64,000 nucleotides of DNA from Bugulina stolonifera (Eukaryota > Bryozoa > Gymnolaemata > Cheilostomatida > Bugulidae): NCBI GenBank assembly GCA_935421135.1, contig OW285187.1, forward strand, positions 3,782,001 to 3,846,000. The letters are read 5' to 3'. Every line of letters starts with the position of its first letter. The first letter of the stretch is position 1. Both the position numbers and the translations under genes were made by a program. Under the pieces are notes generated by a model, which made no database searches, was not told where the DNA came from, and saw only the letters and a list, made by a program, of their open reading frames with translations. Shown here one piece after another: positions 12,415 through 24,900 of the stretch.

Positions 12415-15400
12415 TTATATGGGAGCAAAAGGTACATGCAGAAAAATAACAAGACAGGCCAGTACTGTTACACATAAATAGAAGAAGAAGCATGCCCTGT
12501 CTAGTATAAGAGAAAGCTGTGTCCATTCCTCTTGAATACAGGATTTACCCTCTCTTTCCTGTATTTCTTTTCTCTTATCTTCATAGAGTTGTCTCATCAC
12601 CGTCTCTAGATTTTTTAAAGCCTTTCCTCCTGCCAGCTGCTTCATTATCTTGGGTTCCTCTCCAGAGACCTTTTCACAACTCATCTTTACTTCTGGAAAC
12701 TCCCTTTTGCTCTCTGTATCAGAGTAACTGAGTTTACTTACTTCTTCTGCCTTCTCACTTCTCTCATCGTTAGCATTGTGCATACAAAGGTAGTGTGCCA
12801 TATAGTCAAAAGCCAATCTCCGTAACCATGGTGACATTCTATGAGTCCTAGGGCCAACGTAGCACAGTCTGCTGATTAACACTGTCTGGATTATGATCAT
12901 AGATGTGAGTGAGAGTGAGACACAAATATAGATACCTGTAAAGTATAAGTGAGAGTGACACACAGATGTAGATACCTGTAAAGTATAAGTTTTGTGTAGA
13001 ACAGACAACTCTTCGTCAGATGAACTGTACCAACCTACCATTACCAATTCCAACATGGTTACATTGATTGGTGTAACGACATGTACGTGTATAATGGAAT
13101 CACTTTACTAACCAGTGTTCCCTTATTCTGTGGAGGTCACAATCAAGCTGAGATGTCAAGTCCACTTGAGATATCAAGTCCACTTGAGACACCAAGTCCA
13201 CTTGGGAAATCAAGTCCACTTGAGATATCAAGTCTACTTGAGGTATAAAGTCTACTTGAGATATCAAGTCCACCTGAGATATCAAGTCACGCTTGATTTA
13301 GCTGACACAGAGGCTAGAATGCACCCAGACGTTCCTGTAGGTTGAGCAGAATCGTTTTCTAGTCAGGTACTTTTATGCTACCTAAACACGTATTACAGGT
13401 GCTCACAACTTCTAGTTGTTCCAACACCTTGCGCATGACTCCTACTTTTGAACAATTTGTCGTTTTTGCAATTACATGTAAATTACCCTATAATATTAGT
13501 GCATTTTACCTATGATAGGTACAGAGTCAGATGTTTTAGGTAAATTCTCCTCTATCAGCAGCTTGAATACAGATATTGCCACGACAATAGTGATGCTGAG
13601 AGTTATCTTTTCTCCGCTGTTCGGAGGTAACCAAAAGGTCATCACACTCAGCAAAGACAGCCATAGACATGGGAACACAATGTTGATCATGTGATAGAGA
13701 ATTCTTCTCTTCAGTGTGAAGTTGTAGGTAACATGTGTATAGTAATTCTCATTGTTGAATCCGTACTCATAGGTAACTACTGCCCTAAAATAGGCAGTAA
13801 GGTTTTCAATATTATTTTACTAATTAATATCTATACATGCATTTATAGAATTCCAAGAAAAGGGGATTGTTTCTTTCAAAAACTCTTTGCAATAAAAAGT
13901 ACCTTGTCTACTAGTTTATTTATCTTTTTAATAAATTGGAATACTTTAAGCTAAACTTAAGTGTAAAAATATAGGAAGCTTACAAGAAGTACGTGTAAGT
14001 ACATACATGTACTTACACGTATTTACATGTACATGTAAGTACTTACTCCTCAACAGTAACATCAACAAGATCCCATTCTCCATTAGCCACATAGTAGCCT
14101 TGATATTTCTGATCAGGAAACTTGGAGATGTCTAGCATGGTCGTGTCATACATCCAGGATGCAAAAGACATGGAGCAGTGTTGAACATCAAATGGGAAAT
14201 ATTTGACATTTATTTTACAGAATACACTCAGCTCTACTGACTCAATATAGTTGGTTGTTCCATCTGGTCTAATTGCAGCTTTTATATCTTTCTTACCTTC
14301 TCCTTCATGTGTGCTAGAAATTAATAATCACAATGACATCTAAAGCAGTGGTTTTCAATGATTATACTAGCAAACATGGTGACTCTATTTCGACATGACT
14401 GTATCGCCTACGTATAGTAAGTCAATTTAGAGCTACCACAAATACAACTTACAGGTATATAACATAATATTATTGAATCATATTTATATTTCTGACAGCT
14501 TCATAAAAACACTTTGTATGTTAATTTTATAGTATTGGATCATGGGTAGCACTCAGCCTACACACTACATGCAGTAGGAATGATCTGGTTTAGTTTCAAA
14601 ACTGTCTTAACCAAACATAGCACATAAATTGACTCTGAAGGAGCTCCAGAACCAGCACCTATACAATTAACCAACAAGTTTAGTGTACCAAAACAAGTCA
14701 TCATCATGCATGTTTTTGCAAAACAAATTTCAGTCATAGATCAACTTGATCAAGAATTTCCTGACCAAATTCTGTGAGAAGTGTCATGATTGATGAATGC
14801 AATGACTTAGGCCAAATACGAAACCTTTACTTTCATGAAGAACACCAAGGTGAGCCAATGAGCTAGGGATCTGAACCGCCAGCATAACACAAACCCAAGT
14901 CACTAGCCCTTTCAACCTGAACTGAGTGGCAATAATAGAGCTATTGCATTTTAACCTGGGCCTGTCCGAGAGGTCCCAAAACACTATATTATGTGTGTAT
15001 GCCAAGATCAAGTTTGCCCCAAGTTTAGTTATCTATTGGAATGTTTATTATACTCTACTAGATGTTCTAAGTCTCTGCTCTCACATGGAGGACAACACAA
15101 GAAGATTTTTAGGCAACTGAAACTTTATGTATTTTAAGATTACGAACGTGCAAGAATAAATTTTTCTTCCTCACAAACCAAAATATGACTGAAATGATAC
15201 AGAAATTTTAGCGCTTTTTGCTAAAAAATTGCCCTGCTTGCAATTTGAGTCTAAGATGGACGATCATGTACAATCAATGCTCATTTACTGTTAAATTATG
15301 AGAGGAATAACAGACCCAACATAGCGTTGTATGTTGTACACTAACAATATATAAACCATTGTCAAGGTTAGCAGCTGATTGTAAGGGGGAAGGTAGGATA

Positions 15401-16982
15401 GGGTAAGTTTATGAGGGGTAACTATTGAAGTCTATATAAACAATAGATATACAATTCAAAGTACATAATGTTGCATTATTGTTGCAGTATTTTGAGAATA
15501 ACATGAAATCGATACATAAAGATTGTCCTTAGCCAAATAACTTAGGTGCATGTAGTTATGAGGTTTCATACACTTGCTACAATTATACTAACAGAATGAA
15601 TTTTTATTTTCTAACCTGTTGTACAGAGTTACGTCTGGCAACCATAGCAATGACCTTGAAACTCTAAGCAATAGCATTCCATTAAACATATCAGGATCCC
15701 ATCTGAGATACTCGTCAACCCATTCCTTGAGTACAGTGTAATATACGTGATGTATATGTATAGCATAGCGCATGTGTGTTGAAATGTTTTAGTCAAAAAT
15801 ATAAAAACTGTTTAAGCATTCTGAAAATTAAAAAGTAATCATAAAATGTGATTTTTCCAATAGTTTGATCCAATTAAGATCAGCTGTATGCACAGGATGC
15901 AAGAAAAGATACAATTTAACAACGCCGGATAAGGACTCTCACAACGCTCCATACTTTTAAAAATATATAAAATGTAGATTGGGCCTGTGGTAACAGCTTA
16001 GCAGTTGAATTTTGGTTTTTATGCTTTAATGAGTTCCTCTAATTAGCTTAATATAAAAATAGCAAAAATTGGAGAAATCCTGTAGCATTATAGCATTATA
16101 TAGTATTTTGTGGACTTACTGCAAACACCCAGAGACGCATGGTGAGTACTTGATTAACTTCATCCTGTAAAAAAAATCTTCTGTTTTGGAAAATTATAGA
16201 ATGAAATACTACGATGGTCTTATTACTTTCAATAAAAATTATTCGCGACAATTCGCAAAAATTCCATGCTCCATGCTGCATTTACCTTTGACATCTATTT
16301 ATAGTTTTACTTACCACTTGCACAATATGGATAGGTGTTAGGCCAAACGACACATTGAGAACGTCCTTTGAGCTCAGCACAGGTCTAGCTCTGGAATCGT
16401 AATCTTTAAACAGATATTCCATTAAGTCTTTCTCTGCTTCATAGATGTTAGAGGAATGGTAGTCAAGAGAACTTGTAGTTGCGTTCAACTCTAACAAAAT
16501 TGGTCACCATCAAATTATGTGCTATACAAGGTAAATAGTTTTAGAAAATAATTTAATATCACAATTGTGTTTGCTTACCTTCAAAGTAAGAAGACATTAG
16601 AACCGAGATAATAATAAAATTGGTCCAAACCTGAGTATGTTCTATAAATTTAAAAATTTAAATTAGAAAATGTGCAAGGATGTTTATCATTAACAGACGC
16701 CACTCTGCTTTGAAAGTAAAAAGATATACAGGGCTTTTTTAAATTAGGATTATACTTCTTTGTAATGCTTCCAGAAAGGTCATATTTAATGCATTAATGC
16801 CGATAAAAAACAAAATATTTAGTATCTTACATAACTCAAAAATTTGATTTTCCCAGTCAAAATCAGTGTGGTGGATTACTGAGCTATGACTCACCAATGT
16901 CTGACAGAGTGTGAACTGCTCCACTTGCTGGAGCCAGAACCAGAAGCACCAAATACATGAGTTCGAAGCTGAAATATCTCAT
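12415..16982 (-). CDS. Cys-loop (pentameric) ligand-gated channel subunit B, tandem duplicate of A
   Basis: Seven exons in transcript order: 16982-16895, 16490-16315, 16164-16120 (45), 15725-15616 (110), 14313-14047, 13784-13510, 12935-12415, joining in frame to about 493 residues. Exons 2-7 have exactly the lengths of gene A (176, 45, 110, 267, 275, 521), and the last exon is nearly identical in sequence. Signal peptide MRYFSFELMYLVLLVLA. The Cys loop, FASWMYD, GEWDL and GEK-TM2 are as in A. Loop C (YEYGFNNENYYTH) again lacks vicinal cysteines, and TM2 9' is Val. Introns differ: the last contains an 18-base minisatellite and a duplicated 3' splice site (see findings). Similarity to A stops at the stop codon, so the duplication is not very recent in non-coding DNA. 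Probably co-assembles with or substitutes for A (inference). Confidence 0.92.
13135..13295. repeat. 18-base minisatellite
   Basis: About eight copies of an 18-base unit, consensus AAGTCCACTTGAGATATC, with scattered substitutions. Because 18 is a multiple of 3 it stays open in several frames on both strands and gives fake repetitive ORFs (QVDLIS). It lies in the last intron of channel gene B. Confidence 0.9.
13975..14046. repeat. Palindromic ACATGT/GTAAGTACTTAC repeat at a splice donor
   Basis: The intron after exon 5 of channel gene B begins directly with a run of TACTTACATGTAC-like palindromes. The donor GTAAGT is itself part of the palindrome AGTACTTACT-type repeats, so several donor-like GTAAGT words occur within 70 bases on both strands. 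Confidence 0.7.
14780..15010 (-). repeat. Possible tRNA-derived SINE
   Basis: On the minus strand a B-box-like GGTTCAGATCC lies downstream of a CTCAGTT... A-box-like segment. The region is less AT-rich than the surrounding intron 4 of channel gene B. The arms do not fold as a functional tRNA. Confidence 0.35.
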
Positions 16983-17417
16983 CTTACCAATACCTTTGAG
17001 ATAGATTAGTATTGTAAGTTGATGTATATACAGTATAGAGCAAGAATAGATGGCAGAACTAACCGCTGAATGTAGCACTAGTGAGGGAAAACAACAATAA
17101 AATTATTTAAGTTTCTATAGCTCAGCTGTCTAGAAGTAATTGACCAAGATGCCTTACTAGTAGAGAGGGTAAGGTGTCACTGTATGAAAGATGCCCTATA
17201 CATAATATTATATAATATATCATGTATATGCCCATGGTCAACTATTAATGGTATGTTAATTGTGCTCTAATGACACGAGGGTGAGCATATATCATGCATT
17301 GACAATTGCCTGCCACTGAGATGTTGAAAATGGTATGATATGCTGTAAAATATCGGACAATTAATTGCTGTCATTAGCATATCCATATTCTATTATCTGA
17401 TATTTTCCTTGCAAGGA

Positions 17418-17535
17418 TTTTTTATGAGCAGCCAGGGACTTGCTTCTACATCTACAGAGCTCATCTATGACTGGGCTTTGAACCAGAGATATTTCATCTC
17501 CCAGCACAGTAGATAAACAGGTCATTCTGCCACTG
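17418..17535 (-). repeat. SINE family 1 copy (tRNA-derived)
   Basis: The minus strand reads TGGCAGAATGACCTGTTTAT, then CTGTGCTGGGAGATG, a B-box GGTTCAAAGCC and the 3' tail AAGTCCCTGGCTGCTCA. Order and spacing match the copy at 40410-40530 though sequence is diverged. Confidence 0.65.
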
Positions 17536-18274
17536 CATCAGTTAGACGTCTTATCAGTGACTGCATTAGTAACTAGCTGTGATGTAAGCTAGTTTTCCTT
17601 TAATTATTTTCATTAAATGCTAATGATTACATTATAATTCTCAATTCTCAGGGTGTACCATCGGTTATATAAGAAGATGTTATGAGTATTATCAGTATAT
17701 TATGTCACGGTCACCCGAACCCCTGATGAATTCCTATATTAAAAATTAATTATATTTTCTCTGTAATCTATTAACATACTTATCAGTAAAGTATTCAAAT
17801 TACATCCAGGGGGATAGAATGATGGTGTAATAATCATAGGAAAGAGGTTATTACGCAATTTTCTGAAAAGCTGGACTTCTGCACCAAGTAGATAGCACCT
17901 GGTATCTCGACCTGAAAATCCTACTAGTTTAGGATGGCTATGCTAGGTGTAACAATTTCCAGTTTAGTTGGAGAAGACTGAGTTCCTCGCAAAATGCTCA
18001 ACACAAATTGGTGAACTGTATTATCCTCATGTGACCCCATGTACAGATTTCCTGCAGTTATACAACACAGGCTACTCACAAGGGGTTTAGAACCTGATTA
18101 AAGATATTTAATTTTGTATATACATGTATATAATTGTTATCAATTATGTAGACTAAATTGTAGGACAAGTGTAACATAAGTATCAAAGTGGGGGTTATTT
18201 TAAAATACATGTATAATGCAAAAGGGTTTGGCCATTTCTTTATATACATGTAATGATGTATTTTTAGCAAGGAA

Positions 18275-18395
18275 ACTCTTTTTGAGCAGTCAGAGACTTG
18301 TTTCAAATCCATGAAAATACAGTCCTTGATTGGGGTTTGAGCTCGGGGCCTCTACGGCACCTAATCGCCTAGCACAGTGAACAGAACATGCTACT
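18275..18395 (-). repeat. SINE family 1 copy (tRNA-derived)
   Basis: The minus strand has GCATGTTCTGTTCACTGTGC, A-box-like GGCGATTAGGTG, B-box GAGCTCAAACCCC, then CATGGATTTGAAACAAGTCT and CTGACTGCTC. It is nearly collinear with the plus-strand copy at 40410-40530, which shows a dispersed family rather than a tRNA gene. Confidence 0.8.
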
Positions 18396-18835
18396 CACTA
18401 CACCAGCTCAACAACCTTAAAAGAGAAGCTTCACCAGTGAGCAGGAGGTGTACATCATTATATAAAAAATGGCCAAACTCCCTAACATCTTATAAGGTGG
18501 AAGGTGGCCATAATAAGAGGGGTGCACCGTGGGAGTTTGCTCAGAGCATGTCTACTGCTCACTGGTAAATCTTCTTTTTGTTACCCTTGCACTCATTTTA
18601 GTCATTTAAAATAGTAACAAAGATTGTACACTCTAGCTTGTGTGTTAAGTTCACAAACAGAGGAATTTGTAAATTGGGTTGCAATTTCACTGAATGTATG
18701 GCTATGATCAAAAGCATCTAAATTATTATGTTGAATTACAGTAACCCTAGTTTTCATCAGAAGGCTGGAAATAGCAATGAGTAAAATATATAAAACAATG
18801 TAATGAATTAATGAAAGTCATTTGTATGTAGCATT

Positions 18836-18930
18836 TGTGACGCTTTGCTGGGCAATTAGGTGCCGCAGAGCCTCTGGTTCAAATCCCAGTAAGGGATGAG
18901 CTATTTCTAAAAACATAAAACCAAGTCCTC
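18836..18930 (+). repeat. SINE family 1, 5' part
   Basis: Shares the core GCAATTAGGTGCCGCAGAG plus B-box GGTTCAAATCC with the other family 1 copies; the downstream half is diverged. Confidence 0.6.
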
Positions 18931-19599
18931 AATTTCTTTGAAAGAAATTATTACATAAAATTCTTTCCAGGAAAATTATCACGCTGCATAACAGATGTTG
19001 GGCTTTAAGAACTAAATTTTACCCTCTACTGTGCTAAAGCATTTCACTAAACATTCAATATTGTGTGCTTAATTACTATTTGAAGCACTTGAGCTAAACA
19101 GAACAAATATTTTAATTGCAACTTACCAGTTAGCTGTCCTTTAACTTGACTTTTTAGTTGCATTTCACAACTAACCAACGTGTAGATTGAATAACTACAA
19201 CTAAGAATTTCTCATAGTGACCTGAATTTCCACAAGAAAACGGTTTGCCTGCATCTCTGTTATAGAAAGTGTCACATACTTTGCTAAGAGCAGTGTCTTG
19301 ATGAAAGATAACTTCTTCTTTATTACACCTCTGCTACATTACATGCTACACTATAGTATTATAGATACATGTACGTAGTACTATTAATACATATCTAAAT
19401 TTTTCAAATAAAAATACCCTATTTATTAGGAGTTGAATTTTATGGCACTACTGTGTTATGTACGTTTACAAACTACATGTAGATAATATTTTAGTATGTA
19501 CAGTTATACAATATTATTTTCCATGATATTTGGTCACAGTGAGACTTGTTAAAATGTGTACACTCCCTTTGTAAAAAGAAGCATTTTTATACATGTAGT

Positions 19600-20967
19600 T
19601 TACACTTGCGCTAAGTTGTAATGACAATAATGCTGCATGCACAGCCATATGGTTGGGAAGCCAAAGTCTCCAATAAAACTGAACAGTAGTTGATCATTGT
19701 CTCTCGTGACTTTCACTTTGGGATCAGCGAATAAGACGTTTTCCCAAGCGCTAAGAACCACTCTGTTTGAGCAAACAGCCAGTGATTTGTTCCTAACAAG
19801 CCAATATCTTTCTAGAAGCTCATGTAGTGATGGTTTCCGAGATTCCAAGTTAAATTGTTCCATTGCCGTCTCATAAAATACCTGTTCATCGGATGAATTT
19901 ACATGTTTAGCTATCAGTTCCTTAGACATTGGATCTAACGGTAGCTTGTTTTCATTGCATTTACTGAAGTGCCAGTTGGTTCCTTCTCTTCTGCAAGGCT
20001 CATACATAGCGTCGCATATACTAAGGTTAGCTTTCAAGGTCAGCAACAGAAGTGATAGATCCATATTCTCGTCATCTGAAGAGAGAATAGTTACATTTTC
20101 TTGGATGAGCGCCAAGGATTTACGCAGTGACGAAGATAGGAGTATGTGCGGTGGCGTTAGAGCTTGCTTCTGATGCCGCTTATCATGCAGAAAGGAGAAT
20201 AGCGACCGTCTACTCTGGACAGCCGTTCTGAGATAATGGTTATAGGCGCTCCAAACCCTCTGTGTTGGATCTCTGACTAGCATGAAGGTAATAATATCTC
20301 CACAAAAATATTTGTAGAAGTTTTGAGAGCTTAACTCATCATAAGAGTCCGGAAAAGGATGCCTAATACCTGCCACGTCCACACAAGATGGAATGTGATT
20401 TTGGAGTAGTGGGTTAGCATCTCCTTCACCATTGATATCTACATTTAGACTGTGTCTGTAAGCCAGCAGAGAAAGAAGGGATGACATGTGCGTTCCACCT
20501 ACTTTATAAGCTTTCAAAAAATGCAGTGATCTCTGCATTGCGCTTCTCTTGTTGACTTCTTCCATTGGCGCAAATTTTCCAACCGACTTCTTCCTTTTTC
20601 TAAGGTCATAGTAGGCAACACAGAACCTGCGATGTAAACTGAGGATTGATGAGGTCATACTTAGTCCAGCCTCTTTTCCCTGGCCTTTGCTCCTGCTGAC
20701 ACTATAAGCCATCTTCCTAAGAGAGTCCAACCCGCAGTCAACAGAATATTCATGCAGTACCTTTTCTGTCCACAAGTCTAGATTGCCATGGTTACATGAA
20801 ACTTTAACTGCTAGTGAAGTTTTGTTAGATTTCTTGGGTTCCAAATATTCTCTTTCAAATTGAGCAACAAACAGTCCAATCGTTACATACGCACACATAA
20901 TTATTACTCCTCCAGTCGTCACCTTGAAGAGGAAGTATGAGCAAGTACGCTTGTAGACTTTCAACAT
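19600..20967 (-). CDS. Golgi-type membrane sulfotransferase (Gal3ST / Sulfotransfer_2-like), intronless
   Basis: One open frame of 455 codons with ATG start. A short basic cytosolic N-terminus is followed by a single helix at about residues 11-36 (VIIMCAYVTIGLFVAQF), the type II topology of Golgi carbohydrate sulfotransferases. The 5'-phosphosulfate loop is probably at 151-164 (FLKAYKVGGTHMSS); the 3'-phosphate loop is at 226-247 (FMLVRDPTQRVWSAYNHY), the strongest family match. Several N-glycosylation sites (NKTS, NVTI, NLSI, NSSD) fit a luminal catalytic part. It would move sulfate from PAPS to a sugar hydroxyl; the acceptor cannot be told. The first loop is atypical (KVGGTH where the family usually has a Ser/Thr-rich loop after the Lys). 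It is the only single-exon gene among multi-exon neighbours, so a retrogene origin is possible. It is divergent from the flytrap receptor 989 bases away. Confidence 0.8.
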   Translation of the reverse strand: MLKVYKRTCSYFLFKVTTGGVIIMCAYVTIGLFVAQFEREYLEPKKSNKTSLAVKVSCNHGNLDLWTEKVLHEYSVDCGLDSLRKMAYSVSRSKGQGKEAGLSMTSSILSLHRRFCVAYYDLRKRKKSVGKFAPMEEVNKRSAMQRSLHFLKAYKVGGTHMSSLLSLLAYRHSLNVDINGEGDANPLLQNHIPSCVDVAGIRHPFPDSYDELSSQNFYKYFCGDIITFMLVRDPTQRVWSAYNHYLRTAVQSRRSLFSFLHDKRHQKQALTPPHILLSSSLRKSLALIQENVTILSSDDENMDLSLLLLTLKANLSICDAMYEPCRREGTNWHFSKCNENKLPLDPMSKELIAKHVNSSDEQVFYETAMEQFNLESRKPSLHELLERYWLVRNKSLAVCSNRVVLSAWENVLFADPKVKVTRDNDQLLFSFIGDFGFPTIWLCMQHYCHYNLAQV

Positions 20968-21956
20968 GGTTCTTGTATCACCAATAACTTCATTATTTAC
21001 ATTTCAAGGAAATAATTGTTGCTTTTCATGTTGTTATCTATTAATAAACAAATTTGCAAAGCAAGAATAATTGTGCTTATTTTTCATGACGTGTATGCAC
21101 ATTGGATTCTATACACTGCAATGTAGCATACACTAAATTACTACATATACATACATGAGTAGGTAGCTATTCCATTGTGTTACATTGAATTCATTTTGTT
21201 GGAAATGTATGGAATGCTCAGCGTACTATGATTGTTGCAGAAATTCTTGCCATTCTGTATTTATTGCATCGTTGAACTAACGCGCATATTTTAGCCTTGG
21301 ACATTTGTTACAAACCATTTACATGTACATGTGTATAGAACTATATTCTAAAAATTAATGTCTATATTATTATAATATTGTGTGCATTGGCCAGTATGAT
21401 GTTCTGATTTAGCAATTTATCAGCAACTGAACATTGTTTTGCTGAAAAGAAATATTGAAAACAAACTTGATAAATTTCCTCAAACTCCAACACACTAGAG
21501 GCCTAACATGCCTCACTCATCTATTATACATACAATGCTGCAATGAATGATATGAAGTATTGTTAGTCAGACTTTTATATATTTAAACGGAATACAGTAA
21601 AATTAACATACACAATACATCAATATGAATATATGATTTAGTATGACTAAAATGTGAATTGAGCAATTTCATAATCATCACATGTGTAATGAAGCATTGC
21701 CACTACGTCATGATATCAACATCTAATGGCATGATTGTAACATGGTGGTACTGTGCAGTACAGCAATCTACTTCCTCACATGAGTTCACTGTTATAATAA
21801 TCATGTCCGTTACCTTAGCAACCAACGAAGATGTAATGTGACTACTATTTTTGATCTACAACCACATTTTTAATCATTGTAAACAAATATAATCCGTAGA
21901 GGTATGCACTTGTCTATCTTTTACTCTTGATGGAATAGCTTGTAACATAGTAGACT
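20968..21956. promoter_or_regulatory. Shared 5' flank of divergent sulfotransferase and flytrap receptor
   Basis: The 989 bases between the two start codons carry no ORF of note and are AT-rich. Both genes read outward, so both promoters must lie here or nearby. No TATA box, initiator or defined binding site can be assigned by eye. Confidence 0.4.
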
Positions 21957-24900
21957 ATGGAGATTCACAGAATAAGTCTTCTAGTTTTGGTGGTTACTGT
22001 TACAGCCATTACATTGGTCAGCAGTCAGCAGTGTGATCTGGTAGAAGGTCTCTCCACTGAAGGTAAGGTTAGCTACAGTATACCACCCTCTGACTACTTT
22101 GTATATTATAGACATGTGACTTGCAATTACATGTCAATTAGGTACAGAACACAAATCCTACAATTTAGAAGCACTTCTGTCACAGAATCAACATTTTTCA
22201 CATCTTTGTTCATTTGGAAAATTGCTTAATATAATTCGAAACAAGTTGTAGGCATGTCAAAAATTAAAATTTTTATTGGGGGGAGTTTTGTCTGCAGTAG
22301 ATAGTAGGCTTGCTGTGAGGTTTGAATCAGCAGTTACCATCATTTCACCCTTACAGTTGATGGATAAGACAGTGCATTCACACAAAGCCCTTCAGACAGC
22401 ATTGTACAGTACTTTGATAGGTTGAGAGATTGATGGAGAATTATTCAAAAATAAAGAAGGAAGAGAGATAATTATGCAGCCATGATCTCTTTGGCTGTGA
22501 GCTAAACTGTTAGGTGCAGTCGTGGAGAAATTTGGATAGCCTTAGTTCTTTTTTTGTGGTTGGGGTTTGGGGTAAGGACGGTCAACCAGCAAAATATAGA
22601 TAGAACAACTTCTCTTGCTTCATTTTTTGGCGAAAAACATAGGCTATCTCAATTTTCTCCACTTCTGCACCTAACTCGAGCTAAACGCAGCATCGTTGTC
22701 CATGAAACGAAATAGCCTTTGTTCTTGTCAAAATTCAGGCAGAATAAATCATATTCTATGTCTGCTTCTGAGTAACCCCCAACTGTACACACAAATCTTA
22801 GTCAATCGAAACGTTGTACTGCACCTAACTGGAGTTATGACATCATACATTGTTTCAGAGATGGGTGAAGCTTATATGATCCTAGTGAGTAGTGAGAAAG
22901 TTGATTGTGCTAGTGGTAACAGAACAGTAAGCTCAAGATTGGTTCAGATGATACGCCATGTTCTCGCACAAGTAAATCAGGAACAAACTGTCAAACTGGG
23001 TAACGTTTTTATTATTAATCTGTGTATGATAGTGGATTACTCCTTCTACATTAATAAACTAGATTAGAGGCTTATTTTCATACTAGTAGGTATTATAATT
23101 ACATTTTAAGTAGCCTACTATAGGTGTACATGTGGTGTATATCATATGTACATGTACGTTGGCATTGATGACCTAGATCATCATAGAGGGTTCCAATCAT
23201 GTGACTGTATATTTTAATGAGTAATTATCTTATCTGTGAGATCGCAATGAATTAATAGTTTATAACATATACATGTACATGTAGGGCCTACATGTACAAT
23301 CCAATTGTTGTGTAATATAGAATTTCCTTATAACTCACACATTGTGAGGCTGATGAATGTCATACCAAATTTTTTACTATTATACCTGTACTAGTTCTAC
23401 CTAGCAGATCTAAATGTATCGATATAAATAGACATTGTACTTGTATATGTTTGTTTTCAGAGCAGCTACATGTATTTGATTTTCTCTTAGCTCAAGTTGA
23501 TATTAACAAAAATAGTTGATTATTACTATAATATTGTAAGGTGTGTCGTGAATAGCAAGCATGCACAGTATATAATTTAGGACTATATTTGCTACGGATG
23601 TGCTCAAACAATCAAATATCTAGACTGGGGGTTGGTGGAGAAATATCTAGACACATGGCAGCTGCAGAATGTTCAGCAGAATCAGAGAGAAAGGTGGGAA
23701 GGCAGCCTAGTAAGCTAGTAGGTAAGTATCGTGTGTTCAACAACAAGCCCCAGCGGAGGGGGAGAAGGTTCCCCTCCCCTTCGCTATCTAGATGTATGTG
23801 ACCCAAGGCTTTGCGCATTAGAAGTTTTATTGTGTAGCTCTACCAAGTTGTGATTGCAGCTGTTGTGACTAAACTCAACACTGTAACCACAAATCCTCTT
23901 ACCATGCAACTGTGTCTCATATTATTCTACAATGCACTACTCATAACGCATAGTAGACTGCTGTGACTTACCATGGCATTGTAACGAGCGGTATGATCCA
24001 CTGGGTACTGATCCCCAGTCAAAACCCAGTAACATCATGAAATGCTGCCCTCCTCTGGTCTAGGTGTAATTAAATCTTACCTCCAATCAGAACAGAGGGG
24101 TTATGGTAGTCAGCAGTACTGTGATCTTTTTGTGTTTTATGTAGGGCGTTACGCTATATCCCATTAAAATTGTATTGAAGTTTGAAGGCCTGAAACTATT
24201 GTGCATTTTTTATTCATACATCAGTTAGTTTTTACTCCATAGCAATGTATAGAATAGAATCGAGGCTGAGTAGCGGTGCAAATTAATGGTTAATATTATT
24301 TTTAATAATAATCATAGCCATTTTTATACATGAACATGCTCTATACTCTACAACATAACGTACATGTACTTTAACTTTCGAATATTTGCTGGTCAATGTA
24401 TTTATGTGATATCCTGAACTAACATACAGTCATGTAAATATAGAGATTATGAAAATAGTTTTTGTAAGCTTCACCTTATAGTTATCACTTTTTGTAAAGT
24501 ATATAGAGCCGTGAAGCTCCAGAGTCAGTATAAACTGTGAATATTAACAGTTTGATATTGTGTTTGTACATTACGTAATACATACATGTAGGTGTGATAA
24601 GCCCAGGTCATCTAGATATCCAGCAACTACTACCAGGTACCAACCTACCCCTGATTACCATTGGAGAAACTATGGATAGTCCATTAAGTAACTTAATCCA
24701 AGCTAATCCTCCCCTTCAGCTCAGAGCCAAGGTTAGTAATGTGGTAAAAATTTCCATTAAAATTATTTTGCAGTCATTATTAGTATAAAATGAATTTTAT
24801 TTAAATATTTCTATACTAAATGACATACTTGTAAAATATACATGTACATGTACATGTACGTGCACGTGTACATGTACATGTACAGGTACATGTACAGGTA

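Larger units (their letters stand above)
16983..19599. other. Intergenic DNA with SINE copies
   Basis: Lies upstream of channel gene B and downstream of the sulfotransferase gene. It holds three copies of SINE family 1 (separate entries). Remaining sequence is AT-rich with only short, unsupported ORFs. I see no gene. Confidence 0.6.

Noticed and set aside
13100..13345. Repetitive ORFs on both strands (QVDLIS and similar units)
   Set aside because: They come from an 18-base minisatellite inside an intron of channel gene B; the unit length keeps frames open by chance.
16567..16620. Possible extra first or cassette exon of channel gene B (ATGTCTTCTTAC...GAAG before GTAAGC)
   Set aside because: The ATG and donor phase fit, but it encodes no signal peptide, and inclusion as an internal exon brings a stop codon.
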